Translations under genes and position numbers: made by a program
NCBI GenBank assembly: GCA_016288205.1
Contig: JAEEYO010000015.1
Span: forward strand, 1-64,000
Origin: Treponema sp.
GTDB taxonomy: Bacteria; Spirochaetota; Spirochaetia; Treponematales; Treponemataceae
Direction of reading: 5' to 3'
Length of the DNA stretch: 64,000 nucleotides
Shown: piece after piece, positions 51,290-60,332 of the stretch
How the letters are laid out: the number at the start of each line of letters is the position of its first letter
Position numbering within the stretch: position 1 is the stretch's first letter
Notes under the pieces: model-generated
Seen by the model: the letters and a program-made list of their open reading frames with translations, nothing else
What the model was told of the DNA's origin: nothing
Database searches by the model: none

Positions 51290-52579
51290 ATGAAAATCAC
51301 AAACAAATGCTGTATTCTTCCGGTCATTCTCATTTACACCACACTCATTCTCTCATGCTGCAAGACAAACAACACCCCCGCTCATGAGGGTGACTTCGAG
51401 ATCGGGAGCACATCCGTGGAAATGGTAAAAAATATGTCCGTGGGATGGAATCTTGGCAACACGCTGGATGCCACCGCGGATTATACGGACGCTGCCGGAA
51501 AATTTCACTGGACGAACAATGCCGGCATAAAGACAGAAAAAAACTGGGGAATGCCAGTGACCACACAGAAGATGATTGCCGCAATAAAGGACGCCGGATT
51601 TAAAACCATACGCATTCCTGTAAGCTGGCACAACCACATCAGCGACGGAAAAAATTATACGGTGGATCCCGCATGGATGTCCCGGGTCAAAGAGGTCGTT
51701 GACTACGCGTATAATCTGAAAATGTGCGTGATAATCAACATCCATCACGACAACATGGCAATCTCAAAAATGGGAGACTGCTACGGATTTGCACTCAGCG
51801 ATGACCCCGCCATACAGGAAAAATCACAGGCGTATATAGGAAAAATATGGACGCAGATAGCAGGCACCTTCGCATCTTATGACGACAGGCTGGTATTTGA
51901 GGTTCTGAACGAGCCTCGCGATATTGGCGGAGAATTCTCAAGCACAAAGGGATGGACAAACAGCAGCGAATGGTGGACGAACAAACGTGCAATGATGGAC
52001 ATAATCACTTCATACGAACAGACAGCCATAAACGCAATCCGTGCTGTGGATGGAAATCAGAAGCGATATATAATGGTCCCCGGATATGCGGGAAGCGGCG
52101 CAGACAAATCCATGCTTTCTCTTTACACGCTTCCAAAGGATTCCGCGAAAGACAGACTGATTCTTTCCGCACACGCATACTCTCCCTACAATTTCGCAAT
52201 GAGCACTACCGCCGACACAAGATTTGATCAGGACGACAAAAATTCCCTCGATGCGATTTTCTCATACCTCAAGGCAAACTACACGGACAAGGGAATTGGA
52301 GTTGTGATGGGAGAAGCCAGTGCGAGCGACAAGAACAATCTTTCCGACAGAGTGGCATGGGCAAGCTATTATTTCGCAAAGGCAAGGGACGCAAAAATCC
52401 CTGTGGTTCTCTGGGACAACATGGTGACGGTTTCCACGGGCGGAGACATTGAAAGCGGCGAGTGCCACGGATATCTGGACAGGAACAATCTGAGCTGGTA
52501 TTTTCCGACCTTTATTGAAGCTGCGATGAAGGCTGTTTACGGCTCATCCTACAGCAACGAAAAACTGAGCAGTTTTTAA
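51290..52579 (+). CDS. Lipoprotein glycoside hydrolase family 5 (endoglucanase-type)
   Basis: This 429-aa enzyme starts after GGAGG. The signal ends in LILSCC (lipobox). GH5 landmarks are MSVGWNLGNTLDA, FKTIRIPVSWHNH, INIHHDN, the acid/base Glu in VFEVLNEPR (about residue 206) and the nucleophile Glu in GVVMGEASASDK (about residue 342). The pattern resembles subfamily GH5_4, which contains cellulases, xyloglucanases and licheninases. It is expected at the cell surface, degrading plant beta-glucans. Confidence 0.93.
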   Translation: MKITNKCCILPVILIYTTLILSCCKTNNTPAHEGDFEIGSTSVEMVKNMSVGWNLGNTLDATADYTDAAGKFHWTNNAGIKTEKNWGMPVTTQKMIAAIKDAGFKTIRIPVSWHNHISDGKNYTVDPAWMSRVKEVVDYAYNLKMCVIINIHHDNMAISKMGDCYGFALSDDPAIQEKSQAYIGKIWTQIAGTFASYDDRLVFEVLNEPRDIGGEFSSTKGWTNSSEWWTNKRAMMDIITSYEQTAINAIRAVDGNQKRYIMVPGYAGSGADKSMLSLYTLPKDSAKDRLILSAHAYSPYNFAMSTTADTRFDQDDKNSLDAIFSYLKANYTDKGIGVVMGEASASDKNNLSDRVAWASYYFAKARDAKIPVVLWDNMVTVSTGGDIESGECHGYLDRNNLSWYFPTFIEAAMKAVYGSSYSNEKLSSF

Positions 52580-52584
52580 TTTTT
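52559..52584 (+). terminator. Hairpin terminator overlapping the GH5 stop codon
   Basis: AAAAACT (52560-52566) pairs with AGTTTTT (52571-52577) around loop GAGC and is followed by AATTTTTT. Confidence 0.5.
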
Positions 52585-52634
52585 TCTGAAACCTTTTTCC
52601 TTTTCATCTGTCTAATAGATAGAAGGAATTGACT

Positions 52635-53453
52635 ATGAAACACAAGCATATTTTTCTCTGCATCTTAATTTCTGCGATGATTTTTCCGAGTGCATTTGCG
52701 GATATCACAATCTCAAGCAGGACGGAAAATCTCCTGAGCGAGCTTTTTCAGAACAGACTCAGCTATGCGGCCGAAGCAGACGGATCAAAGGCACTTAAAA
52801 GCCTGGAAGACTGGGTTGACGGAATATCCGCAGAAATGTCCACATTCCCTGAAGCCGACAAACTTGTCCTCACCAACATGATTGACTGCGTAAAATATGA
52901 CCAGATGGTAAGAATCTCCGGCACAAAAAAAGAGATGATAAAGTTACTCAGCGCACAGACCAAAACCACCAACGCATACATGAAGGCGCACAAGACCGAG
53001 AAAATGGACAAGTGGCTCTACCTTTCCACCGGCAGCGTAACCTCAGTCTACATGGCACTGGAACCGCTCAAGACTGCCATGACCTATGGATACGGAGTGC
53101 GCGACATGTGGCTTGAGGCATTGAAGATTGATCCGAATTTTTCCTATGCACAGAGAAACCTTGCGCAGTGGTATTACTATTGCCCGGGATTTTTAGGTGG
53201 AAGCAAGAAAAAGGCACGCGAGCTTTTCAAATCAGCATACGCAAATTCAAAGTCCAAATCCGACTCATACGAGACCGCCATCCTCATGTCACAGATGTGC
53301 TACGAGGACAAGGACAAAACGAAATGTGAAGTCTACCTGAAGGAGGCGGAAGATTTGGTCAGCACCAACAGCGCATACATCGCTTTCGTCCGTAAAATCA
53401 ACAAGGAAGGCGAGTCAATTTTCAAGTACCACAATCACAAGGCCGACCAATAA
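52635..53453 (+). CDS. Secreted TPR-containing protein
   Basis: The product is 272 aa from the ATG at 52635 (AAGGA 7 nt upstream). A signal peptide (about residues 1-21, ending near SAFAD) is followed by helices including a TPR-like region (MWLEALKIDPNFSYAQRNLA, KKARELFKSAYANSKSK). It resembles in outline treponemal periplasmic TPR proteins such as TatT, but identity is not established. It stands between the GH5 gene and the convergent hisF. Confidence 0.65.
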   Translation: MKHKHIFLCILISAMIFPSAFADITISSRTENLLSELFQNRLSYAAEADGSKALKSLEDWVDGISAEMSTFPEADKLVLTNMIDCVKYDQMVRISGTKKEMIKLLSAQTKTTNAYMKAHKTEKMDKWLYLSTGSVTSVYMALEPLKTAMTYGYGVRDMWLEALKIDPNFSYAQRNLAQWYYYCPGFLGGSKKKARELFKSAYANSKSKSDSYETAILMSQMCYEDKDKTKCEVYLKEAEDLVSTNSAYIAFVRKINKEGESIFKYHNHKADQ

Positions 53454-53470
53454 AAATCTTCCGCATAAAA

Positions 53471-54241
53471 TCAAATGCTCAGACGGACGGGTACATTCTG
53501 CTCGTCCAAAGCCTTTTTGATTCCGCCGACAGTATATTCTCCGGAGTGAACCATGCTCGCAATCAGGGCTGCGTCGGCACGTCCACGGGTCAGCACATCA
53601 GCAAGATGCTCAGGTTTACCGCCACCACCGGAAGCGATGACAGGAACAGGAACCGCCTCGCTTATCATTTTGGTAAGGTTGATTTCATATCCGTCGCGAG
53701 TACCGTCCGCATCGATTGAGTTAAGGACGATTTCTCCCGCACCAAGTTCCACGGCACGGATTGCCCACTCCCTCGCATCCAGATCAGTCGCAACACGGTT
53801 TCCGTTTATAAAGACCCTGTAGCCGGAAGGACAAGTCGGATCCCTTGCCGCATCCATTCCCAGCACAATGCACTGATTTCCGAACACCCTCGCGCCCTCG
53901 CGAATCAGCTCAGGATTTTTCACTGCCTGACTGTTGAGAGAGACTTTTTCCGCGCCGGCCAAAATGGTGGAACGAATATCATCAAGAGAGCCGATGCCGC
54001 CTCCCACGCAAAACGGAATGAACACCTCGCTCGCCACACGGGAAATCAAATCCAGGATGGGTCCCCTTCCGCGTGCAGATGCCATGATGTCGTAGAAGAC
54101 AAGCTCGTCCACACCCTGCCTGTAGTACTCGGCCGCCATCTCCACGGGGTCGCCTATGTCAAGATTGTTCTGAAATTTTACACCCTTTGTCGTCCGTCCG
54201 TCCTTTACGTCAAGGCAGACTATAATTCTTTTTTTAAGCAC
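53471..54241 (-). CDS. hisF: Imidazole glycerol phosphate synthase cyclase subunit HisF
   Basis: This 256-aa (beta/alpha)8-barrel makes imidazole glycerol phosphate and AICAR from PRFAR and ammonia. It has [18 protein letters not shown] (catalytic Asp and loop Lys), [25 protein letters not shown] with the second catalytic Asp, and [13 protein letters not shown]. The GTG at 54241 is chosen because AAGGAGG lies 5 nt upstream and the N-terminus then aligns with known HisF proteins. hisH is 13 bp upstream. Other his genes are not in the window. Confidence 0.95.
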   Translation of the reverse strand: MLKKRIIVCLDVKDGRTTKGVKFQNNLDIGDPVEMAAEYYRQGVDELVFYDIMASARGRGPILDLISRVASEVFIPFCVGGGIGSLDDIRSTILAGAEKVSLNSQAVKNPELIREGARVFGNQCIVLGMDAARDPTCPSGYRVFINGNRVATDLDAREWAIRAVELGAGEIVLNSIDADGTRDGYEINLTKMISEAVPVPVIASGGGGKPEHLADVLTRGRADAALIASMVHSGEYTVGGIKKALDEQNVPVRLSI

Positions 54242-54254
54242 AGCATCCTCCTTT

Positions 54255-54914
54255 TCAGCACGAGACAAAATTTTTCAAAATGCGAAGTCCCGGCGCTCCT
54301 GATTTTTCAGGGTGGAACTGAAATGCCGTAATATTGTCCTGCTCAACGACAGCCGGAATCATGGTACCGTAGCAGGCAAATCCCTTGATGACCTCCGCGT
54401 CATCCGGCTGAATCACGTAGGAATGCACGAAATAAAAATCAGTTCCCTCGCGCACACCGTCAAGAAGTTTGGAAGAGCCGTTCGCAAAGGTGATGTCGTT
54501 CCAACCCATGTGAGGACATTTCAAAGAGGATTTCAAAAGAGGAACGTCTTTGTTCTCGTCATCCGTGGGAGCAGTCTCCTTCCAGATTTTAGGCAGATGG
54601 CGGATAAGTCCCGGAATCAGACCAAGGCACTTTACGTCGCCCTCCTCGCTGTAGTCAAAAATAATCTGGGAGCCAAGGCAGATTCCCATGAGGGGTTTCC
54701 CTGATGCGGCCCAGTCCTTCAAAAAAGAGTCAAAGCCGGTAAGACGAAGCTGCTCCATGGCATAGGTGGCATCTCCGACACCGGGGAAAATGATTCTGTC
54801 CACATCCTTTAAGTCAAGCGGATTTTTGGAAAGAACGTAGGGCGCGTTAAGTGAGTTCAACGCACGCTCCACGCTCTTAATATTTCCCGCATTATAATCA
54901 ACAATACCAGTCAT
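54255..54914 (-). CDS. hisH: Imidazole glycerol phosphate synthase glutaminase subunit HisH
   Basis: This 219-aa class I amidotransferase supplies ammonia to HisF. It has IVDYNAGNIKSVERAL, the nucleophile Cys in PLMGICLGSQIIF (about residue 79) and the His/Glu pair in FQFHPEKSG. The start at 54914 is set by the promoter (extended -10 TAGACT ending 7 bp upstream), giving a leaderless mRNA. It is the first gene of a hisH-hisF operon. Confidence 0.95.
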   Translation of the reverse strand: MTGIVDYNAGNIKSVERALNSLNAPYVLSKNPLDLKDVDRIIFPGVGDATYAMEQLRLTGFDSFLKDWAASGKPLMGICLGSQIIFDYSEEGDVKCLGLIPGLIRHLPKIWKETAPTDDENKDVPLLKSSLKCPHMGWNDITFANGSSKLLDGVREGTDFYFVHSYVIQPDDAEVIKGFACYGTMIPAVVEQDNITAFQFHPEKSGAPGLRILKNFVSC

Positions 54915-54921
54915 AGGAAAA

Positions 54922-54950
54922 AGTCTAGCAGATAATAGGATGAAATTCAA
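54922..54950 (-). promoter_or_regulatory. Promoter of hisHF, leaderless
   Basis: The minus strand reads TTGAAT (54950-54945), 17 bp ending in TGC, TAGACT (54927-54922), then 7 bp to the ATG. Confidence 0.6.
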
Positions 54951-54958
54951 GTTATCCG

Positions 54959-54987
54959 TTGATTTTTGGAGAAAATGGTGTTATAAT
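54959..54987 (+). promoter_or_regulatory. Promoter of the lipoprotein/methyltransferase operon
   Basis: TTGATT (54959-54964), 17 bp, consensus TATAAT (54982-54987). It is back-to-back with the hisH promoter. Confidence 0.75.
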
Positions 54988-55007
54988 GTTTTTTGCGGGA
55001 GTTAAAA

Positions 55008-55751
55008 ATGAAAAGAATCAGATTTCTTCTATTAATATTAGTCATTATGCTTCTTGGCTGTACGAAAAAAGAGCCTGTTGTCAGCGAGAATGAGGATGAT
55101 GAAGAAGAGACCGTTGAGATACAGGAAGAAAAAATTACGAACATTCCATGCGTCATGCTCGGCGACTATTACTACGAGGAAAATCCGGATGGAGGATTCA
55201 GTCCCAGCTTGAAGGCAGTCATGGGAAGCCCGGTTCAGGCACTCCCGAGCGAGAACGACAAAACAAAGCCGGTGACAAAAATCGATGAGGCGAAAAACAC
55301 ATTCGTGAGAATCATCCTTGAGGACGACATAGAGGAATCTAATCTGTGGGCAGTTCTTGATGAGCTTGCCGTCAACGCACACCCCGGATGCACTTATGAG
55401 ACCGGCTCCGACATCTTCATATTTGAGAACCCGGATTTTGAGTCCCAGGGCAAAACGAAACTCAGCGCCGACATGATTCTCGCAATCTACAACGAGACTT
55501 CCAGCGCCGAAAGATTTCCAGACGCGGACAAATTTCAGAAAATCAAAATCAGGCTTGGAAACTTGGGAACTATGACCGAGGGATTTTTGAAAAACATGCA
55601 GCTTGATAAAAGTCCTGAGCGGGTCACACTGATTCAGGTCTCAAAAAAATACAGCGAGCTTCTTGAATCCGGAACTGCGTCAAACGAAGTGCTTTCCGAA
55701 CTCTCCGACACGATTGAGGAACTCAGGCAATGGAGCGACAGACGATGGTAA
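55008..55751 (+). CDS. Lipoprotein of unknown function
   Basis: The product is 247 aa from the ATG at 55008 (GGGAG upstream). The signal ends in IMLLGC, a good lipobox, followed by an acidic linker. Residues about 40-110 may form an SH3-like fold. No family is recognised. Its stop overlaps the next start (ATGGTAA), so it is co-translated with the SH3-like protein gene. Confidence 0.65.
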   Translation: MKRIRFLLLILVIMLLGCTKKEPVVSENEDDEEETVEIQEEKITNIPCVMLGDYYYEENPDGGFSPSLKAVMGSPVQALPSENDKTKPVTKIDEAKNTFVRIILEDDIEESNLWAVLDELAVNAHPGCTYETGSDIFIFENPDFESQGKTKLSADMILAIYNETSSAERFPDADKFQKIKIRLGNLGTMTEGFLKNMQLDKSPERVTLIQVSKKYSELLESGTASNEVLSELSDTIEELRQWSDRRW

Positions 55752-56839
55752 AATTCAGAAAAGTTTTGGCCGTGACAATGCTGCTTCTGGCATCCCTTTA
55801 TGCCGCTGCACAGGAAACAAAGGAAGCGACAGTAATAAAAGAAGAGATGGCTCTCTGGACCCTGCAGGATGACGGAAAGATGGCAAACTCAAAAAACGAG
55901 CTGAACGCCGGAACCACAGTGCAGGTCTACATGAAGGAAGACGGAAGAACACCGGATGAAATCAGCGCGGAAACTTCGACATCAAGAAGCAGGGGCTCGA
56001 CTCAGACTTTTACGAAAATCAGTTACGAGGGCAATGACTATTACGTTGTCCCAAACATGATTTGCATTGGCGGAACACCTGCCGTAATCACCACGGAGAA
56101 CGCCTGTCTGTACAAGACAAAAAATCTGGCCGACATAACATCGCACGTGCTGGTACGGAGCAAGGTCGTATGCCTGAAAGGGACGTTCAAGACTGTGGCC
56201 GGAAAAGAGATGTCCTATGTGACCTACTACGATGACTCCTCATCCTCACAGAAAAGCGGATATGTGAAAAGCGAGAAAACCAGCACAAACAGGGACGACA
56301 TTACCGCGCTAAGGGCACTCAGAAAAATCAATGCGACGAACAATCAGAAACTCAAGACTGATTTGGTTTCCACGCTCCGGGATCTGAATGTTTCAGGAAA
56401 CGTGCTTGAGCTGATCGGAGAGGCCGAGATGCGCATTCTCAGAGCCACTGACCTTTCGCTTGCCGGCGTGATGGACATCTATCCGCAGAAATTCACCTAT
56501 CTGGTTGAGGACGATTATCTGAACATACGCGACATTCCCTCAAAGGCCGGAAAGACGCTCGGAAGGCTGGAATTCGAGGATGAATTCACGGCTGTCAGAA
56601 AAACGCTTGCGACCCAGACTTTTGATGATGTCACCGACTCATGGTATTACGGAGTCGCGAAGGGCATTGACGGATGGATTTTCGGCGGCTACCTGACTCC
56701 GATTGAAGAAGAAGTCGAGGACGAGGAAGGCCTTGAGGCGGAAGGACAGGAAGATGGCGGAGAAAGCAGCGGTGAGGGCAATTCGGACGGAAACGAATCA
56801 AGCGAGACATCGGAAACGGAAAAAGACAGCGAGGAATGA
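55745..56839 (+). CDS. Secreted SH3-like domain protein with acidic tail
   Basis: The product is 364 aa from the ATG at 55745. The signal peptide spans about residues 1-22 (LLLASLYAAAQ). A C-terminal bacterial SH3-like domain is seen at about 255-320 (YLNIRDIPSKAGKTLGRLEF ... GWIFGGYL), a fold often used to bind cell-wall material. The last 40 residues are almost all Glu, Gly and Ser. It follows the lipoprotein gene with a 7-bp overlap and precedes a methyltransferase gene by 12 bp. Confidence 0.7.
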   Translation: MVKFRKVLAVTMLLLASLYAAAQETKEATVIKEEMALWTLQDDGKMANSKNELNAGTTVQVYMKEDGRTPDEISAETSTSRSRGSTQTFTKISYEGNDYYVVPNMICIGGTPAVITTENACLYKTKNLADITSHVLVRSKVVCLKGTFKTVAGKEMSYVTYYDDSSSSQKSGYVKSEKTSTNRDDITALRALRKINATNNQKLKTDLVSTLRDLNVSGNVLELIGEAEMRILRATDLSLAGVMDIYPQKFTYLVEDDYLNIRDIPSKAGKTLGRLEFEDEFTAVRKTLATQTFDDVTDSWYYGVAKGIDGWIFGGYLTPIEEEVEDEEGLEAEGQEDGGESSGEGNSDGNESSETSETEKDSEE

Positions 56840-56851
56840 CGGAGGTAAAAA

Positions 56852-57595
56852 ATGGACATACAGATTGGAGACATAGACAAGAGTGAGCTGGAACCACTTG
56901 CGGCACGTGCTCTTGAGACTGAAAAGGAAAACGCAAGACTCAAGGATCAGAAAGCACTGGAACTCACGCAGGCCCTTGAAATCAATACAAAAAAATACAA
57001 CCCGTTCATTGAGAATGAGAAAATCATAGCGCGCACACTGATTATTGACAGGGAAGTCGCTAGTCTGATAAAGGAAAACGAGGATGCAACCGTGGTGAAC
57101 CTTGGCTGTGGATTCGACAACAGATTTGCCCGCGTGGACAACGGAAAGATTTTCTGGTACGACGTGGACCTTCCCGAAATCATCACGGCAAGGAAAAAGG
57201 CTTTCGGAAACCAGGTGCGTGTCACAATGCTTGAGGGAAGCGCGACCGAGCATGACTGGTCAGTTTTCATAAGGAAGGACAAGCCCGCAATAGTGATTGC
57301 CGAGGGACTTTCCATGTATCTTCCCGAGGATGACATTAAAAAGATGCTTGAGGTCCTGCGCACATCCTTCCCCACAGGCTATCTCGTGGCGGATTTCATT
57401 GACAGGACAGGTCTTTCAAAGGATTATGTCTGGGGCATTGATTCCGCGAAGGAAATCTCGGACTTGGACAACGCATACCAGCTTCTGGGTGAGTTCTCCA
57501 TCGCGGCTGAGGTAAAGAAAACATCGTTCCGTGGAAAAATCTTCGCATCCTTCGGAAAGGGACGCGGAAGCACGGTCGGCGTGTTCAGGTGGTAG
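56852..57595 (+). CDS. SAM-dependent methyltransferase, leucine carboxyl methyltransferase family
   Basis: This 247-aa protein starts after GGAGG. It shows the LCM/PPM1 (PF04072) pattern: ARTLIIDREVASLI, the SAM-binding VVNLGCGFDNRF (about residue 82), WYDVDLPEII and IAEGLSMYLPEDDI. Bacterial members methylate small molecules; the substrate is unknown. Its stop is 1 bp from the convergent Na/Pi symporter stop, with no terminator between them. Confidence 0.85.
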   Translation: MDIQIGDIDKSELEPLAARALETEKENARLKDQKALELTQALEINTKKYNPFIENEKIIARTLIIDREVASLIKENEDATVVNLGCGFDNRFARVDNGKIFWYDVDLPEIITARKKAFGNQVRVTMLEGSATEHDWSVFIRKDKPAIVIAEGLSMYLPEDDIKKMLEVLRTSFPTGYLVADFIDRTGLSKDYVWGIDSAKEISDLDNAYQLLGEFSIAAEVKKTSFRGKIFASFGKGRGSTVGVFRW

Positions 57596-57596
57596 A

Positions 57597-59249
57597 CTAG
57601 AACTGGGAGAGTGCGTTTGCGATGCTGTAGGCCTTGTCACCGAATTTTTCAATCTGACGCACGAGGTCAATGTACAGAAGCTCGGACTTTACGTTTGCTC
57701 CCTCTTCCAATCTGCGTCGGGCGACCTTCTTCAGGTTGTGGCGGAACACGTCAATCTGAGTCTCAATCTCACGCGCGATTACTAGTCCGTCCTTGTCCAG
57801 GTGCTTGTTGATGTTGGAGCTTACGAAATACATGCTCTGTCTTGCCAAATCCAGGTAGGGATCCAGACGGTCCATGTCCTCCTGACGGAATTCCATCTTT
57901 TTCTCTATGGACTTTTTCAGCAAGTTCGCCACGTTGTAGCAGTCGTCGGTCATCTCCTCAAGGTCATCCACAATCTGCTGCATGATTGAAAGGCTATCCC
58001 CCTGCTGTGCCGAAAGAGGAAGCCGCGAGCAGCTCAAAAGATAGCGAGTAAGTTTTTCCTTCATCTGGTCGGCGAAATCTTCCTGCTTCGTCAAATCCTC
58101 GAAATGCTCCTCAATGAAGGTCTCGTCGCGGTTCTTGAATCCGAGGGAAACTTTCTCGAACATTTTCGTAACAAGCACGGTCATATCCTGAATCTCTTTT
58201 TCCGCACGGATAATGTAGGCGGAGGCATTCTCGCGTCCACCGGTCTCGCTGAACTCAAGTATGTACTCATTGGGCATCGCGTTCGGATTATCCTTTATAA
58301 GCAGGGTCATAAGGGCCGAAATCTGTGCCGTAAACGGAAGACACAGAAGCGATGTGATTGTCTTGAGCACGGTATGAAGGGCAGCGATGTGGTAAGTGAT
58401 GTTGGTCTCAGGAGTTCCAGGAACAATCCAGTCAATCAGCTCCAGGAAAGGATTGAAGAACACACAGGCAAGGAAAACCGTGGCGGCGTTAAAAAGCACG
58501 TGAACAAGTGCAGTCCTTTTGGCATCGGCGCTCAAATGCATGGAGGCCATAACAGCGTCAATGCAGGAACCGAGGTTGCTTCCGATGACCAGCGCAGCGG
58601 CAAAGCTCCAAGGGATGAGCCTGTTGTACGCCATTGTGATTACGATTGCGCTCTCAGCCGAAGACGAGTGAATCAGGGCGGTGATAATAACGCCGACGAC
58701 CACACCGATTGCCACGCTCAAAGCTCCGAAATCAGCAAAGTGACCGAGGAAATTCAAGGCTCCCTTCTCAGGATTTATCGTAGCGGAAAGCCAGTCCAGA
58801 CCGATGAACAGGAGTCCGAATCCCATGACGGCCTCACCGAGGGACTGTTTTTTGATTTTCTTGAAGCTGGTCAAAAAGTAGCCGAATCCGAAGATTGGAA
58901 TGGCAAAAGCAGAAATCTTGAAGTTAAATCCGAAAAAGACGACGAGCCATGCGGTAATCGTCGTACCGATGTTCGCACCGAGCGTGACACCGACGGATTG
59001 TTGGACAGTCATAAGGCCGGCATTGACGAAACTCACTTCCATGGCCGTGGTCGCACCAGAAGATTGTATGATAAAGGTGAGTATAAGTCCTGTTAAAAAT
59101 GCCAGCACCCGGTTTCCGGTCATCCATCCCAATGCGGTCTGCAATTTCGATCCGGCACTCTTCTGAATACCGTCGCTCAGCATTTTCATGCCGTAAAGCA
59201 GAAACGCAAGACTTCCAAGAAGCTGTAGTACTGTAGATACAAGGTTCAT
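57597..59249 (-). CDS. Na+/phosphate cotransporter family protein with PhoU-like domain
   Basis: This 550-aa protein has the two inverted NptA repeats with QSSGATTAMEVSFVNAG and HSSSAESAIVITMA. About eight membrane segments span residues 1-330. A cytoplasmic helical PhoU-like region follows (about 345-550). It probably mediates phosphate transport or export in response to PhoU-type regulation. The ATG lies 6 bp after a -10 box with no SD, so the mRNA is predicted to be leaderless. Confidence 0.92.
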   Translation of the reverse strand: MNLVSTVLQLLGSLAFLLYGMKMLSDGIQKSAGSKLQTALGWMTGNRVLAFLTGLILTFIIQSSGATTAMEVSFVNAGLMTVQQSVGVTLGANIGTTITAWLVVFFGFNFKISAFAIPIFGFGYFLTSFKKIKKQSLGEAVMGFGLLFIGLDWLSATINPEKGALNFLGHFADFGALSVAIGVVVGVIITALIHSSSAESAIVITMAYNRLIPWSFAAALVIGSNLGSCIDAVMASMHLSADAKRTALVHVLFNAATVFLACVFFNPFLELIDWIVPGTPETNITYHIAALHTVLKTITSLLCLPFTAQISALMTLLIKDNPNAMPNEYILEFSETGGRENASAYIIRAEKEIQDMTVLVTKMFEKVSLGFKNRDETFIEEHFEDLTKQEDFADQMKEKLTRYLLSCSRLPLSAQQGDSLSIMQQIVDDLEEMTDDCYNVANLLKKSIEKKMEFRQEDMDRLDPYLDLARQSMYFVSSNINKHLDKDGLVIAREIETQIDVFRHNLKKVARRRLEEGANVKSELLYIDLVRQIEKFGDKAYSIANALSQF

Positions 59250-59255
59250 ACAAAA

Positions 59256-59284
59256 AGCATACAGTAAATTGACTTTTATTTCAA
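59256..59284 (-). promoter_or_regulatory. Promoter of the Na/Pi gene, leaderless
   Basis: The minus strand reads TTGAAA (59284-59279), 17 bp, TATGCT (59261-59256), then 6 bp to the ATG. Confidence 0.55.
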
Positions 59285-59293
59285 TAGGTCCAC

Positions 59294-59322
59294 TTCACAA
59301 AGCAAATGTTTTGTGGTATAAT
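59294..59322 (+). promoter_or_regulatory. Promoter of the SDR gene
   Basis: TTCACA (59294-59299), 17 bp, consensus TATAAT (59317-59322) with TG extension. The gene has a 60-nt leader and a normal SD. Confidence 0.75.
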
Positions 59323-59388
59323 GGTTTTAATTAATAAAGAACGAAGGCAAGGAGTTTGTGGCGCTTTCGGATCTTGAAGGAGTACCAG

Positions 59389-60162
59389 ATGAAATCTTAC
59401 TTTGATTTGAAGGGGCAGGTTGCCGTAGTAACCGGATGTTCCACAGGACTTGGAGTGCAGATGGCAAAGGCACTTGCCAATCAGGGAGCGTCAATTGTGG
59501 CCATAGCGCGCAGGCAGGAACTGATTGATGCCGTCGCAAAGGAAATCAAGGAGAGCTACGGCGTGGAGACAATGGCGGTCCGCTGTGACATCACCGACAC
59601 CGCCGCCGTGGACAATGCAATAAAGGCAATCATGGACAAATTCGGCAGAATCGACATCCTGATCAACAACGCGGGAACAGGAGCAGTCGCACCGGCCGAG
59701 GACATCACCGACGACCAGTTCTATAATGAAATCAACATTGACCTTTACGGAACATTCCGCATGGCACGCGCAGTCGCAAAACAGGCGATGATTCCGGCAA
59801 AATACGGACGCATCATCAACATAGCCTCCATGTACGGACTCGTGGGAAACAAAGTGGCACCTTGCTCACCCTACCACGCGGCAAAAGGAGGAGTCGTGAA
59901 CCTGACGAGGGGACTCGCGGCTGAATGGGGAAAATACAACATCACCGTAAACACAATCTGCCCGGGATATTTCTACTCACCGCTCACAAAGGAGACCCTG
60001 GACTCTGACTTCTTCCAGCAGAACGCCCAGACCATGATTCCACTGAGCAGATACGGAAACGAGGGCGAGCTTGACACCGCGGCCATCTTCCTCGCATCCC
60101 CTGCCTCATCCTATGTGACAGGAGTCGCGCTACCGGTTGACGGCGGCTACACCTCAATGTAA
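59389..60162 (+). CDS. Short-chain dehydrogenase/reductase, gluconate 5-dehydrogenase-like
   Basis: This 257-aa enzyme starts after AAGGAG. It has the cofactor motif VTGCSTGLGVQMA, NNAG, and the catalytic Ser-Tyr-Lys in NIASMYG and SPYHAAKGG. The C-terminus FLASPASSYVTGVALPVDGG is typical. The overall pattern is close to gluconate 5-dehydrogenase/IdnO-type SDRs that interconvert 5-keto-gluconate and gluconate, but the substrate is uncertain. It stands alone with its own promoter and terminator. Confidence 0.88.
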   Translation: MKSYFDLKGQVAVVTGCSTGLGVQMAKALANQGASIVAIARRQELIDAVAKEIKESYGVETMAVRCDITDTAAVDNAIKAIMDKFGRIDILINNAGTGAVAPAEDITDDQFYNEINIDLYGTFRMARAVAKQAMIPAKYGRIINIASMYGLVGNKVAPCSPYHAAKGGVVNLTRGLAAEWGKYNITVNTICPGYFYSPLTKETLDSDFFQQNAQTMIPLSRYGNEGELDTAAIFLASPASSYVTGVALPVDGGYTSM

Positions 60163-60225
60163 TTAAATTACACTTGAGACTATAAATATCCTAATCTATT
60201 TGGGAAATACAACCGAAAAAAAAGA

Positions 60226-60266
60226 GCAGGCTTTAAAAACCACTTGCAATGCCTTTTAAAACCTGC
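60226..60266 (+). other. Hairpin with loop complementary to the following terminator loop
   Basis: GCAGGCTTTAAAA (60226-60238) pairs with TTTTAAAACCTGC (60254-60266) with one mismatch. The loop contains ACTTGCA (60242-60248), complementary to TGCAAGT (60286-60292) in the loop of the next hairpin. Confidence 0.6.
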
Positions 60267-60278
60267 CACACTGTTTTG

Positions 60279-60316
60279 TCCCCTGTGCAAGTTGCAGTCG
60301 CAGGGGATTTTTTTTT
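60279..60316 (+). terminator. Intrinsic terminator of the SDR gene
   Basis: TCCCCTG (60279-60285) pairs with CAGGGGA (60301-60307), followed by nine T's. Confidence 0.9.
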
Positions 60317-60332
60317 GCCCAAATTTTACCGA

